Source: Artemia franciscana
Taxonomy: Eukaryota > Arthropoda > Branchiopoda > Anostraca > Artemiidae
DNA: 64,000 bases
Reading direction: 5' to 3'
NCBI RefSeq assembly: GCF_032884065.1
Contig: NC_088867.1
Location: 44,703,453-44,767,452 of the forward strand
Below are positions 11,901 through 23,654 of the stretch, piece by piece (position 1 is the first letter of the stretch; every line of letters begins with the position of its first letter). A program made the position numbers and the translations under genes. The notes beneath the pieces were generated by a model, which saw only the letters and a program-made list of their open reading frames with translations, did not search any database and was not told the origin of the DNA.

Positions 11901-13729
11901 GTGGCATGACCAAATGATGACTTCACAGAGGTTCAAGCAATGGCAGCAGCTATGTTGTGTATCTAGTTGCCTTGAAGATCATGAAACTCAAAAAGGTCCA
12001 AGTAGACCTCCCTCTGGGTTTGCTGGGCATGCTGTAGTTGTATTAGAGATTTTGCTGCTGATGTGACACTTAGATTCCAGAATTTTCCCAGCAGCTATAG
12101 TTGACTGCTGTTGGATTTTATCTCAAGAGCACTACAATTTGTCATTAAGTGGTCCAGATTGTAATCTTCTTTTTTGACAAAATCAACACTGTGGAGATTG
12201 GAAAGTACAGCCAGATACTGTGGGTATCTTATAGGTGAAGGCATAATGGTTAAGGCCTGTTGCATCACTTCTTATTCAGTGGTATTTTTTATAGTACAGC
12301 ATTTATATTTTCTACTAAAATATTTGTCATTCTTATAACAAGTTGGTACAAATTATACAATTCATACAGTATAAAAATTGATATTTATAAACTAATAAAT
12401 GAGATTTAGCTTTAGTAAATTTTATAGACAAACATATACTATGACTCTTCACTTTTCAATAATAATGGGAAAATTATCTGAAGAAATGGTAGATGAAGTG
12501 GATATAAGTAGTACCTCAGATTAAACCAAGTTTTCCATTTTTCTAGGCCTCTCATCCTGAGGCTAATTAGCTTGAATTGACTATTATGGTATGAAATGTA
12601 TAATGAAAAACAGCACCATTACTACCTCCTGGCAGGGTAGGCAACAACAAACGATTTATACTTTTATTGGCTGTGCTTTTCCAAGTCTAGTGATCTTGGT
12701 GTGCTGTGTATTGGATTTTTTTTACAAGCTACATAGAGGCATTTTGTTGACAAATCAAAAAGATCTTAAATATAATATTGATGCCATTAAATCCAGAGAA
12801 AAAGAGATACCAAAGGACAACAAGAAATAACTAAGTGTGGTAGTGTTTTATGTACTTTTTGAACACATCTTATGATTGTAATACCAACTGAAAATGGATA
12901 TTTAAACCCTGGCCTTAATGCACTAAAATTTTATGTTTTTGTTGGTTTATCTTTTATGCTTATTTATTGTCAATGTTTGGTTCATAATGCCAAATAAAAT
13001 CAATTTGAAAAAAGAGCCAAGAAACTTATGCAGTCCTGCATAGCCTAGGAATGTATCTGGCCACATTAAGGTGATGGTGCTTGGCTGGTATGTAATTGTT
13101 ATGGCAGAATGTATTTATAAAGAGAATTGAATGGAGAGTCTAATGATGTATTTCTTTTTTCCTATCTCATTTCTGTCCTGTAATAAACGTTAACCCATAG
13201 GGCTAATTAAGGGAAATGGAACTCTGGAATGGATATTAAGCTTAAGCAAGGGCCTGGGAAGTTTCCTGGTAATATTCTTGGGTAAATTTATCTTGTAAGA
13301 CAGAAAGGAAAATGTTTTGATGTTTATATAACTTTGTTAACTGAAAGATGTATATGCCACTCAGTGCACCTTTTAATGCTGATTCCAAATATTCTAATTG
13401 CCCCTCTTGCAAACATCCCCCCCCCCTAATAGGGACAGTTATAGTTTTAGAATATATACACAACTTTGCTATATTCTTTTTTTATTGGGTTTACTCGGCA
13501 TTATGAACTAATAATTGGTGAGTACACAAAACAAGTGAAATCCAACCAAAATTATCAAGGTTTTGCATTTAAGCTTTGGGCTATATCTGGTGTCATAAAA
13601 AGAAGGGGACAGCAACCCATTTGCAAGGGTAGCAATTAGTATATTTGAAATTATTTTTAAGAGGTTCATCAAGAGGTATGTTCATCTTTTAGCTAGCAAA
13701 GCTATCTTAAATTTACTCTCTGCAAGAGT
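11901..13729. other. Possible LINE 5' part, then no gene recognised
   Basis: From 11900 to about 12250 minus-strand translations continue in short broken frames and may be the 5' part of the LINE ORF1. From 12300 to 13729 I see only AT-rich sequence. The plus frame at 12591-12830 and minus frame at 13463-13242 match no family. Confidence 0.4.
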
Positions 13730-14965
13730 TAAGAGCTCATATGGCACTTGTGACGAGGTTGGAAGAGCCAAGAGCCAAGATCTCACATGGTATAAGCTCT
13801 AGAAAAATACTAAGAATTAATAGATCGATTTAAAAGGAAAATCAGAGACTAAATGCCGGCTGGGATTTAAAATAAGACCTCTGAGACACGAGGTTATTCT
13901 AAATATCAAAATTCATTAAGATCTGATCACCCGCTTGTAGGTTAAACTGCTTCATTTTTTCTAATTTTTCCTCTTCCTTCAGCCCCCGGATGGTCGAATC
14001 GGGGAAAACAACTGTTATTAAATCAATTTGTGCAGATTCCTGACACGCCTGGCAATCTTCATCATCCTAGCACGTCCAGAAGCACCAAACTCGCCCAAGC
14101 ACTGGACCCCCCTAACCCCCCCCCCCCCCAAAAAAAAAGGAGCGGGTCCATACGTAATTAAGTCAATCACGTATCTACGACATCTGCTGATTCTCCTCAC
14201 CAAGTTGTATCCCGATCTCTCCACTCTAAGCGTTTTCCAAGATTTCTGGTTTCCCCCTCCAACTCCCCCCAATATCACCGGATCTAGTAGGGATTTAACA
14301 AGATCCTTAATAAGTATCAAATTTCATTAAGATCTGATCACCCATTCGTAAGTTACAAATACCTCATTTTTTCTAATTTTTCTGAATTACTCCCCTAAAC
14401 AGAGCAGATCAGGTCCGGTTATTTCAGTCACGTATCTTGGACTTGTGCTTATTCTTCCCACCAAGGTTTATCCTGATCTCCACTCTAAGCATTTTCTATG
14501 ATTTCCGGTCCCCCTCCCCCCAACTTACTCCAATGACACTTGATTTGGTGGGATTTAAAACAAGAGATCTGAGCTAAACAGATCTTCTAAATATGAAATT
14601 TCATTAAGATCCGATCACCCTTTCGAAAGTTAAAAATACCTCATTTTTTCTAATTTTTCAGAATTAACCCTCCCCCCAACTCTCCCAAAAGAGAGCAGAT
14701 CAGTTCCTGTTATGTCAATCACGTATCTAGGACTTGTGCTTATTTTTCCCACCAAGTTTCATCCCGATTCCTCCTCTCTAAGCATTTTCCACGATTTTAG
14801 GTTTCCCCCTCCAACTTCCCCCAATGTCACCGGATACGGTCGGGATTTAAAATAAGAGCTCTGAGACACTATATCCTTCTAAATATCAAATTTCATTAAC
14901 ATCCGATCAACCGTTCGTAAGTTAAAAATACCTCATTTTTTTTTAATTTTTCCAAGTTTACTGGT
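13730..14965 (-). repeat. Long-period repeat R2, copy 1 (multi-unit)
   Basis: At least three units of ~280-300 bp (plus a longer first unit) share the string CATTAAGATCYGATCACC, at about 13914, 14324, 14603 and 14896, and a block containing CTCCACTCTAAGCGTTTTCC. It is homologous in inverse orientation to 39560-40790 and in the same orientation to 38370-38905, where the leader AAGAGCTCATATGGCA is also shared. The right edge (14957-14985, AATACCAAGTGCCATAAAAACTG) is the reverse complement of the start of copy 3. Long frames open on both strands at 14018-14330 are by-products of the repeat. Confidence 0.75.
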
Positions 14966-15149
14966 TAATACCAAGTGCCATAAAAACTGAAAAAAAAACA
15001 TACCATCTGATTTCCCATTGTCCAGTTAAGTTGTCCAATAGAAAAAAGAAAGAAATATATTGTTTTATTCCTCATTCAATACCCTTTTCATGTATAGTAT
15101 CCCGTCACAGTTGATTCATATCCACAACAGTAGCTAGCAAGCTAGCAAC

Positions 15150-16035
15150 CCACGTCCCAGGCTAAGAAATAATAACCCGTAACTCCTAAAACTAGTGTCA
15201 GATCAAAACACAAAGCACACTATTAGAGTCGCCTTGTCCAAAACTCCTATATAGGATTCTCTTGGCTTAAACAACCAAGAAAATCCATTGGCTTGGAAAA
15301 CAAGAAAAGTGGCTTGACCTACGATATTCTGCATCGACGGCATCTTTTTTTTTCGTTTTTTTTCTTCTCAGCTAGCTGGACACTGGAAAATCTTAGAGAG
15401 CTGTTTAATGGTTCATTTTAAAGGAAATTAGTCCATCTAGTGTCTTTCGTAATTAAAAAAAGTTTTTAAAATAGACTCAAAATAAAAAAAAAATGAATTT
15501 TCGTATTCAAGCTTGACGAATGACGTCATAATCGTAGGTTATAACCATATATGACGTAATAAGTGAATGCATTATTTATACACGCTTATCTTTTGACAAG
15601 ATAATATATGAAATTTATAATGAACTGATCTAGTTCAGTATATTATGATCACGTCCCATACTAAGAAATACAATAACCCATAACTCCTAAAACTGGGACC
15701 ACCTTGTCCAAAACTCATATAGGAAACTTACAGTCTCTTGGTTCAAACAACAAAGAAAAATATGTTGGCTTGAAAAACAAGCAAAGTGGCTTGAACTACA
15801 AAAATTCTGCATTGACGGCATCTTTTTTTCCTTTTTTTTCTCCTCAGCTAGCTGGGCACTGGAAAATCATGGAGAGCTGTTTAATGGCTCACTTTAATGA
15901 AAAGTGGTACATATAGTACCTTTGTAATAAAAAATAGTTTTTAAAATAGAATCAAAATATACAAAAAAAACTGAATTTTCATATACAAACTTGATGAATT
16001 ACATCATAATCGTAGGTTGTAACCATATATGACGT
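15150..16035 (+). repeat. Tandem duplication, ~500-bp unit
   Basis: Segments 15150-15575 and 15648-16035 align along most of their length. Both begin CACGTCCCA, share GGCATCTTTTTTT followed by a CTCAGCTAGCTGG block, and end with ATCGTAGGTTRTAACCATATATGACGT. Identity is imperfect, with several indels, so the duplication is not very recent. It sits directly upstream of DCAF10 and may contain its regulatory DNA. Confidence 0.75.
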
Positions 16036-16052
16036 AACCATATATGACGTCA
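15521..16052. promoter_or_regulatory. Paired CRE-like octamers (TGACGTCA)
   Basis: Perfect palindromic TGACGTCA octamers lie at 15521-15528 and 16045-16052, with TGACGTAA half-matches near 15553 and 16030. TGACGTCA is the classic CREB/ATF/bZIP site. Because they sit in the two arms of a tandem duplication ~590 bp upstream of the first coding exon, they could be promoter elements. There is no direct evidence that they act, and duplication alone explains the pairing. Confidence 0.35.
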
Positions 16053-16063
16053 TTTCAGACAGA

Positions 16064-16396
16064 AGGCTGTACTAAAAGTGTGGTTCAATCCCACTTTCGG
16101 GGGGCTATGATGAGGGAAAGTTTGAGATGGCTAGGGCAGGTTCTCTGGATGAAGGATGATAGATTGCTAGAAATAGTTCTTTTTGGCCAACTGTCTTGGG
16201 CTAAACAGAAAGCAGGTCGTCTGCGGTTTGGGTGGGAGGATGTCTTTAAAAGATTTAAGGGAAATAGGAACTTCCTGGGAGGGTATAAACAGAGAGGCTT
16301 TGAATCGATTGGGATGGAGGAGGACTCTGCATATCCGTTTTGGCCTCAGGTGCCTTGTTGGTGTGGTAAGTAGTTAGCAGTAGTAGTAGTAGTAAA
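16064..16396 (+). pseudogene. LINE family A, 3' end fragment
   Basis: The plus-strand translation contains the ORF2 C-terminal string LRWLGQVLWMKDDRLLE, then after one frameshift KDLREIGTSWEGINREALNR, ending VVSS and a stop. The fragment is 5'-truncated and ends in a (AGT)n run (16377-16396) instead of poly(A). The same C-terminus and tail recur at 19.7-19.98, 55.3-55.57 and 57.5-57.78 kb, which defines a family. Its end is only ~215 bp before the first DCAF10 splice acceptor. Confidence 0.8.
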
Positions 16397-16638
16397 GGGA
16401 CTCCATTAAAGCTATAATATAGCCATTTCAGCAGGCAGAGTCCGGAGATAAGGGCTCTTTCCCCATTCTTTGGAAAGATTGTACCCTACAAACACTTCAT
16501 ATGTGTTTGACCACCCCTCCTCATCGCCTGAGAAGATTTCTGATCTGCTTTAAGGTCGAAACTAGGTGTATCCATAAAAATCACCAAAATTTGTTTTCTT
16601 TTTCTTTCTAGGTGACATCAAGTCACGAAGGCTTGTAA

Positions 16639-16853
16639 ATGAAGCTATGGAATTCTAAAAAGTCTTTCTTTGCCCCCCAAGGACCCCTTCTTGCTGGAAG
16701 AGAATTGGGCAGGAGAGGATGTATTGGACAAGAAGATGCTCTTTTCCGTGATCTGTATACGTCATGTCTGCCTTGTAGCTCTTGGGACTTTGGACGGGAT
16801 TCAAGTTTTGGCTACCATGGGGGTATTTTTAATTTGGAATTCTCACCGGATGG
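16639..16853 (+). CDS. DCAF10: DCAF10 coding exon 1
   Basis: Encodes the N-terminal ~71 residues, ending in GYHGGIFNLEFSPDG, the start of the first WD40 blade. The block FRDLYTSCLPCSSW aligns in position with the FRTMTSLYGSIHPA region of the vertebrate protein, as I recall it. The donor is GG|gtaatt at 16854 (phase 2). The ATG at 16639 directly follows an in-frame TAA (16636-16638), and a good polypyrimidine acceptor lies at 16611, so this could be the start codon within an exon that begins at 16612. Alternatively, a second acceptor-like site (TTTGCCCCCCAAG, ending 16681) could join a further upstream coding exon. The long Pro-rich N-terminus of vertebrate DCAF10 is not visible. The start is therefore uncertain; the 3' half is secure. 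Confidence 0.8.
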
Positions 16854-17401
16854 GTAATTAGCTTTAATTATACTGTTAATAATATTTGTAAACTAAGGAC
16901 CACTATATTAAACACAATGACATACAAACGTGCAAAAATAGTCATAAATGTAGAGATAAATATGTCAAAAGATTCAGCAAAAAAAGTAATCATTAAAATT
17001 AACATATAGACTAGGTAAAAAAAAATACTTCATTTCAATTGCTATAAAGCTGCATGCTTACAGGTTGTAAAGGCGGAGAGACCCACTAATTAAATAAAAT
17101 AATTATAACTATAAGTTTATTAACGAAATAATTATTTATTAACAATAATTCTTTCATAAATAATTTAAAAAAATTGTTTAATGATAACCATTTATTACAA
17201 AAATGTAAAATAGTAGAAATTTTTAGTAAAAGAAAAAGCAAAAAACCTAACCCAGTTATATGCTGTACATAAGAAAGGGTGATCTCTATATTAGCTACAA
17301 AAATTATAAGTTAGCTTAGATTAATATGAAGCCAACTTGTTTTGTTTTTCCTTTATTTTTTTTTTTAATGAGAAGTATTTATCTTAAAAATTGTGAAATG
17401 C

Positions 17402-17780
17402 ATTAAATGGATATTCATTAGTAACCGAATAAATAGGTTGGGATTTTTTTTTAATAATTAAACATTTGCAGAAAAACAATGGTTCTCAATAAACAATTGT
17501 TTCCAGAAAAGACTCCTTTAATATTTTGAAGGAATTATTATTTAAGGAGATGATAAATATTTCGAAGGATATTAGTAATCAAACAAAGGGGTTGAAATAA
17601 TTTTAAATGCTTAAACATTTGCAGAAACACAATGGATTTTCAATAACCAGTCGTTTCCAGACAAACTTTCTTTAATATTTTAAAGGAAGTATTTGAAGGA
17701 ATTATTATTGATGGAATTAATAAATATTTTGAAGGATATTCATTGGTAACCGAATAAAGAGGTTGAAAATTTTTGAAATG
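17402..17780 (+). repeat. Intronic tandem repeat, ~150-165 bp unit
   Basis: About two and a half diverged copies share AAACATTTGCAGAAA (17461, 17610), GTTTCCAGA followed by TTTAATATTTT, and GAAGGATATTAGTAA / GAAGGATATTCATTGGTAACCG. Small indels separate the copies. Confidence 0.7.
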
Positions 17781-18639
17781 AAATGAAACTCGCACCTGCA
17801 ATGTTTCATGAGAAAAGGTTCATTATGTGATTTTTTTTTAAAGCGATGGAAAAAGATGAAGTTCAAAAAAATATAGAATCAATGAAAAGAGTGGAAGCTT
17901 TACTTTCCAAGTAAATTTTTATATATTTGTTTCTAATAATAAAAATTTTACAATGCGCAAAATTTCAGGTAACTTCCTGTCACAGATAGAAAGCTCTGGA
18001 ATATTTATCTATTAGTATAAGCTAACAATCATTTTGGTTAGTTTCAAAGGACTCGGCTATCATTTGGGGTGGAGGACAAAATTGTTCGGGACAAATACGT
18101 ATTCAATTTTTTTCCTTCATATTTAGGAAAGGGATTGTCATACATTTCATGAGGAAGACGCATCTATCATACATTTGAGTTAATATAGACAAAAACACGC
18201 AAGAACTCAAAATTCAAATAATTGAAGCAATGGTGCAATATTTACAAAAATAATTTATTGGTATTGTACAAGAAGTTGGAAAGGCAACATTTAATCTTTT
18301 TTGAATCCAATAGTATGAATGATTGAAGGGCTAGAGATTGGCTTTTAATTATATAGAGAAATTTTATCACCATAAATGAATAGATTTGGGAGAAATTTCT
18401 AGCCAAAAAAAACGCAAATCTGGATATTTTGGTATAAAAAATATTATTTTTATTTTAAGTGAAACAGCCCTAAGGAGATTAACAGATCTTTTTTTCCAGT
18501 AATTGCGTTTCCTATAAAACTAAACAAAAATAAACCGTAAGTTTCAAATATAGACTTTATTCCTTCTGGATTTAAATTCTATGAAAAGAAACTTATTTCT
18601 TTTAGCTTTAGCTTTATTTTTCTTCACTATGGGTGCAGA

Positions 18640-19980
18640 GAGGCTTCACCCAAGGCGATGCTCAAGAGTGAGGGGTGCTAATATTCAAGTATTCAAAATA
18701 TTGTCTGCATATGTACTTAGTATGATGATACTTTTTAGACTTAAAGATGCTGTTGACAAAGTTTTAAGAGAAGAACTGTTCGGTCTTAGGAAGGGTAGAG
18801 GATGTGTTGACCAAATTTTCACTATTAGATTAATAATTGAGAAGTGTATGAGTTATCAAAGACCTTTAGTCCTCAGTTTTATAGATTATGAGCAAGCGTT
18901 CGATTCAGCTGATAGAAGAGCATTAGCAAAGGTCTTTGTATGGTATATCAGACAAACACGTTAAAGTGATTAGTGATATGTACAAGAGTAACGCTGCTAA
19001 GGTTAAGGTAGGAAATGAGTTTAGCTGCTGGTTTTGTATTAAGTCAGGAATTAAACAGGACTGCGTTTTATATGGAACATCTTAATGGAGTTTGTCTTAA
19101 AGAGCATAGGAAAAGCAATGGGAGACCGTGGAATCAAATGGGGAAATAAAAATCTCCTGTACTTAGATTATGCTGATGATTTAAGCATCCTAGATGAAAG
19201 TGTGAGCAAAATAAATGAACTTTTATAGGTTTTCGAGTTGAGGGTGCAAGAATAGGTTTTAGGATTAATATTAAGAAGACTAAGTCGCTAAGACTAGGAA
19301 TAAGTGAAGATGAAAAGATGGAAAAGTTGGGTAACGAAAAGAGCGATCAAGTCGACAGCTTCACTTACATTGGTAGTGTTATTAGTGAAGACGGTGGGTG
19401 CTGTGTAGATGTTAAAAGTAGAGTAGCCAAGGCCCAGGGTGTTTTTTCACAGTTGAAAAAAGTTTGGAAGAATAGGAAGATTAGTCTCCAAACCAAGATT
19501 AGAATATCGGAAGCTACAGTGATGACAGTGGTCAAGTATGGTTCTGAAGCATGGGCGCTCCGATAAACGGAAGAATATTTGCTAGATGTTTTCCATAGAA
19601 ATTGCCTGCGAATAGTTTTGGGTACCCGACAGACTGACTGTATCTTAATTATTAGGCAGTACGAAAAATGTGGTTCAATCCCGCTTTTTAGGGCTATGAT
19701 GAGAGAAAGGTTGAGATGGCCAGGGCACATGCAGTGGATGAAGGATGACAGGTCGCCGAAGTTTTTCCTTTCCGGCCACCGTCTAGGGCTAAACAAAAAG
19801 GAGGTTGTCCTTGTTTGTGGTGGGGGGTGTCGTAAGGAAAGATTTAAGGCAAATAGGAAGCTCCTTGGAGGGTGTAAAGAGGAGACTTTGAATAGATTGG
19901 GATGGAGGAGGAGTGTGTGTAGCTGTGATGGGCTCAGGTGGCTTGGTGGTGCGGTGAGCTGTTAGCAGTAGTAGTAGTAT
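18640..19980 (+). pseudogene. LINE family A, RT and C-terminal fragment
   Basis: Broken plus-strand frames give a reverse transcriptase in the right order: LREELFGLRKGRGCVDQIF, then FIDYEQAFDSADRRALAK (the palm with the first catalytic Asp), a +1 shift near 18936, YGISDKHVKVISDMY, LDYADDLSILDESV at 19163-19200 (YADD, catalytic), FTYIGSVISEDGG, and the family C-terminus LRWPGHMQWMKDD ending AVSC and a stop. The tail is GTTAGCAGTAGTAGTAG. The endonuclease and 5' end are missing. Several stops and shifts make it inactive. Confidence 0.9.
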
Positions 19981-21130
19981 TAGATTTTGATCAAATTGAA
20001 ACAACACGCTTCAGTTTTCTCCCCCTTCTGAAAAAAACGAAAACTAGTGCTTGGAAGTCTCTTGAGAGTAACCATTGCTAATCCAGAATTTTAGCTATGA
20101 CCGTTCCTCCCTCTCTTTCTTTCTCTTTATTTTACAAATATCTTTAAATAGCGAATCACTGCCAGTCATTGGCTCTGGATACCATACAATAGTCAGCAAA
20201 GACTCACAATTATCTCTAGATTCCGTTTGTAATGAAATAGTTAATGTACTCTCTGTACAAAAACAACGTTTTAAACGTAACTTCCCTTTTATTTTACTTT
20301 ACTGTGACTGCAGAGAGAGGGAACCTCACTCAAGACGACTCTCTCTTTTTTCTTTTGTAAATGTGTCTAAATACATAATTACCAACAGTCTTCTGTTCTG
20401 TATGTTCCCTGATACCATAAAATAGTTCAATAAAGAATATAGAATAATATGTAAATTCAGTTTGTTTTAGAATAATACAATGCTATTGGCAGACATGGGC
20501 ACAATGCGACATGGGTGTTGATATTAATGTTTAAGCCTCAGGACAGCGATATTTTGTATTTATTCAAAAGTCCAGCAATAAATTTTTTTTTGTGAATTGG
20601 GGATCGATACAGATGCTAAAAAAATAGTCTCCAAACTAAATATTTCCGTTCTGTGTTTTCGTGTATTTATAATTTCTTGAGACCACCTTTGTGAAGAATG
20701 CAAGGTAAATTATAAGATCAGGCTGGGCTTTAATAAACTCTGATGGACTTGTCTGTCTGGTGCCACTGTAGATAGTTGTTTGTTTTTCTCTGTTTATGTT
20801 TGTAAACTTCATTCGTAATTTATATTAGTAAATCTCGTAATTAGCGTGGATTCAAGAGGATTATTGTCATTAAAGATAATTTAATACATAATAAGTAATG
20901 ATAATTATATTTCTCGTGTTCCGAAACATCAGGTAATAAAAAAAGGTTGATTCTTTGCATTATAAATGCAGAATCAACTAAACTGTTAGTCTCTTTTGCT
21001 TATTATGAGAATATAAGAGGTTGAAATTTGACTATCCGTTATTTTAGGATTAAGGTAATAATAAATAATTGACTCTAATTGAAGACAATCGGCTTCTGGA
21101 GCGCAGCCTTAATGTTTTGTGGATTTATAG

Positions 21131-21244
21131 GAAAATTCTTGTAGCAGCTTGTGAACAGCGAAGTTTTATCACCTTTGATCCGTTAACACACAAGCCAATT
21201 CATTGCGTTGAAAATGCACATTTGGACTGCGTTAACTGCGTAAG
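21131..21244 (+). CDS. DCAF10: DCAF10 coding exon 2
   Basis: The acceptor is ttatag|G and the donor AG|gtgagt. It encodes KILVAACEQRSFITFDPLT, then HKPIHCVENAHLDCVNCV, with split Gly at the start and split Arg at the end. This matches the VACE...FDP...AHEDCVNNIRF part of DCAF10 between the first and second WD40 blades. The length (114 nt) fits phase 2 on both sides. The exon has no ORF of its own with a start codon and was found by reading for the missing segment between exons 1 and 3. Confidence 0.9.
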
Positions 21245-21734
21245 GTGAGTGTTATCTAATATATAGATCTTAAGTACAAAAGCTTATAGGCCAACTGTGT
21301 AGACCACAATTGTGTGAATGGATACCATTATATTTTTTGGGTATTTTCGCGCTATTTGGTAGATGACACGAAAGACAAAGTAGATTACCAAGTTATCGTC
21401 ACAGGAAAACGACATGGAGTTTGTACGATCTACAGTATATTCTTCTTCACATTTGCGATAATCCACCATGTGTCAATATTTAGGACTTTTAGATCTGTTA
21501 AAAGCTCCTGGTTTTGATTTGTATTTGGTTTGGACTATAATTTGATTTGAGCAGTAAATAAATAACGGAATTATCTTATATATAACAGACCAAATGAGTA
21601 AAAGAATGATTTTATATGTAACCGAACAAATAAATAGCGAAATGATTGTATCAAACAGCTCGTGGCAACGAAATGTAAATAAGGAGCGACTCGGCTCAAT
21701 AGTAATTGAAACTCTAAAAACAAATATCAATTGA

Positions 21735-23185
21735 GGTGTCAAAAAAATCGACTTTTTATGCTGATTCCATGTGAACCAGATTCATTAAGTTTAGTTCAAG
21801 CGATCAAAAGCTACGAGCCTGATAAAATTTGCGTGATTTTAAGAAAAGGGAGGGGAAAAGCACCCACAAAAGTCAGATTCAGCGTATCAGAGGACCCTAC
21901 TGTTGAGATCACCGATACGTGTTTTTTTTCTCCAGAAGTAATCATATTGAGCCAGTGGTCGTAGAATTTCGAAAAAGGGCTCGTTTGAAAGAAAATTGAA
22001 GCCCTAGTTCTATTAACGTGATCAAAAAGATTGGAGGCCGCCTAGCTCTCCTCTCACGCCCCTTTTCCTCCAAAGTCCTCCAGTCAAAATTTTGAGATAT
22101 TCACTTTGTTCAGCATAGTTGAAAGGCCCGATGACTATACCTTTGGTTATAACATGACCGTCGACGGCCCCTTGGGAAAGGGCCCTAATTTGTGAAATTT
22201 GTCCATTGTTTATAGTATTTGTTATTGGGAAGTATACTGATTTTTTTTTGGTGGGGGGGGGTGGTATGCCGGAGGAATTTTCCACGACAAAAACTTCTCA
22301 TGGGGGGGGGGGGTTTCTGGAGATGAACTTTCCTGGGGAAATTTAACACTAGGGGTATTTACCCGAATTCCAATAGGCTACAATATTTTTTTAATTGTCT
22401 TACTTTCTCTTTTACGACTCAATTTTAAATGTGGGGTTGTTCCAGGGGAATTGTCCGAAGGAAATTGTCGACAAGGTTGGGAAAATATGGAGGGTTTTGT
22501 TCTGGGGGGGGAGATTTTCCACGGGAGAAATTGTCAATAGGGGAATTTTTGTGGGAACAACTTTCCGGTAGGAGGGATATTTCTGTGAAAATGTTCCACG
22601 GAGTTGAGGATTTCCGGTATGATTTGAAAACAACCAGATACTAAAGTCTTCTTCAAATGAAAGTATGCCAAGCAGAATTTTCCAGGTTGAATCGTCCGCA
22701 AAAAAATTTCGGAGAATTTTCTGCGAGGATGGACTTTTCTGGGGTGGGGAATTTTTCACGAGAGGAACATTATGGAGGAATTTTTCGTTGGGGAGGCACT
22801 TCTCCATGGAGCGGGAGCTGGATTGCCCGGCATTCTTTAGAAGAAGATCAGAAATTAAATAAAAGAAACAAGTTTTTTTTTCAACAAAAAAAAAAATTAT
22901 TCCGTATATGAGGGGGTTGCCCACTCCTAAATACCTCACTCTTTACGCTAAAGTTTGTCCAATTCTGAAAGAATTGGGACTTTTTGTCCTAGTCCTTTAA
23001 GGACGACTCCTGAAACACAAGGGCCGTTTAATTAGTATAAGAAGATTTTTTTTAAGTACTAAAACACTGTAGTATGAAGAGCGTAGAATTGAGGAGGGGG
23101 TAATCCCCCTCGTATTCTCAATAATTTCTGTTCATTTTAAGTTTTAATGTTACTCCTTACTTTCAGTTGAAAAAACTTTGTTTTT
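21735..23185 (+). repeat. Dispersed repeat R1, copy 1
   Basis: It shares ordered blocks with 48835-49850 (same orientation) and with 31030-32180 and 36480-36820 (opposite orientation). The blocks are a stretch around GTCAGATTCAGCGTATCAGAG, a CCAGTGGTC / GGTCGATATGATC block, a CAAAATTTTGA...TTCAGCATAGTTGAAAGG block, and a terminal 'cap' containing CTTTACGCTAAAGTTT and a GAGGGGGT...CATATACG box. Here the caps face each other (minus near 22905-22955, plus near 23070-23180). No protein family was recognised, so it may be non-autonomous. Confidence 0.7.
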
Positions 23186-23269
23186 GTTTAATACATAACG
23201 GAACAAATAAGAATTTTTTCGGAACAATTTTTTAGCGGAACAAATAAGACTACATCACACAAGTACCTT

Positions 23270-23470
23270 TTTTTTATTAATGTTAATGTTTGACTAACGA
23301 AATTAAAATCCTATGCTTATTTAAATACGCGTTTCGATATATTTTTTAATTCTATTTTTCTTTCTTTCCACCTCACACGGAAATCGGTTGTAAGTGTCAT
23401 TAACAAATACTTCGTTATCTGGATTTTAAGACTCGAAAACATTTGCCACCATTAGTTACGGCACAACACT
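23270..23470 (+). pseudogene. Decayed partial duplicate of DCAF10 intron 2/exon 3 junction
   Basis: This stretch repeats the ~200 bp ending in the start of exon 3, offset by ~232 bp. Shared features are CTAACGAAA, ATACGC...TTCGATA, CCGCCTCACA / CCACCTCACA, TGTCATTAACAAA and CTTCGTTATCT. It then runs into a diverged copy of the first ~48 bases of exon 3 (ACTCGAAAACATTTGCCACC against ACTCGAGAACTTTTGCCACC). The acceptor dinucleotide is GG (CTGG at 23419-23422) where the real exon has CTAG. The frame is broken by a stop, so it is a dead pseudo-exon. Confidence 0.8.
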
Positions 23471-23654
23471 TATATTAGTATTATTTGAATATTGATATTT
23501 TGCTAACGAAAATTGAAATTTGATGCTTATGTATATACGCACTTCGATACTTCTTTTTTTAAAACCACTTGTCTTTTTTCACCTCTCTTTTTTCTCTTTC
23601 CGCCTCACATAAAAACCAGTTGAAAATGTCATTAACAAAGACTTTGTTATCTAG

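Larger units (their letters stand above)
16854..21130 (+). other. DCAF10 intron 1
   Basis: Begins gtaatt and ends ttatag. It contains a ~160-bp-period tandem repeat (17402-17780) and a 5'-truncated LINE family A copy (about 18640-19980). The rest, including 19981-21130, shows no recognisable gene. The plus frame at 20075-20425 has no known motif. Confidence 0.85.
21245..23654 (+). other. DCAF10 intron 2
   Basis: Starts gtgagt and ends gttatctag. It carries an R1 repeat copy (about 21735-23185) and a duplicated, decayed copy of the intron 2/exon 3 boundary (about 23270-23470). No other gene is recognisable. The minus and plus open frames at 22412-22939 are side products of the G/C-biased R1 repeat. 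Confidence 0.85.

Noticed and set aside
14018-14330. 100-codon open frames on both strands of the same segment
   Set aside because: They lie within the R2 repeat, use its C-rich and G-rich runs, and are not preserved in the other R2 copies.
22412-22939. 175-codon minus-strand open frame
   Set aside because: It sits inside the R1 repeat, Pro/Ser/Lys biased by the base composition, and is disrupted in other copies.
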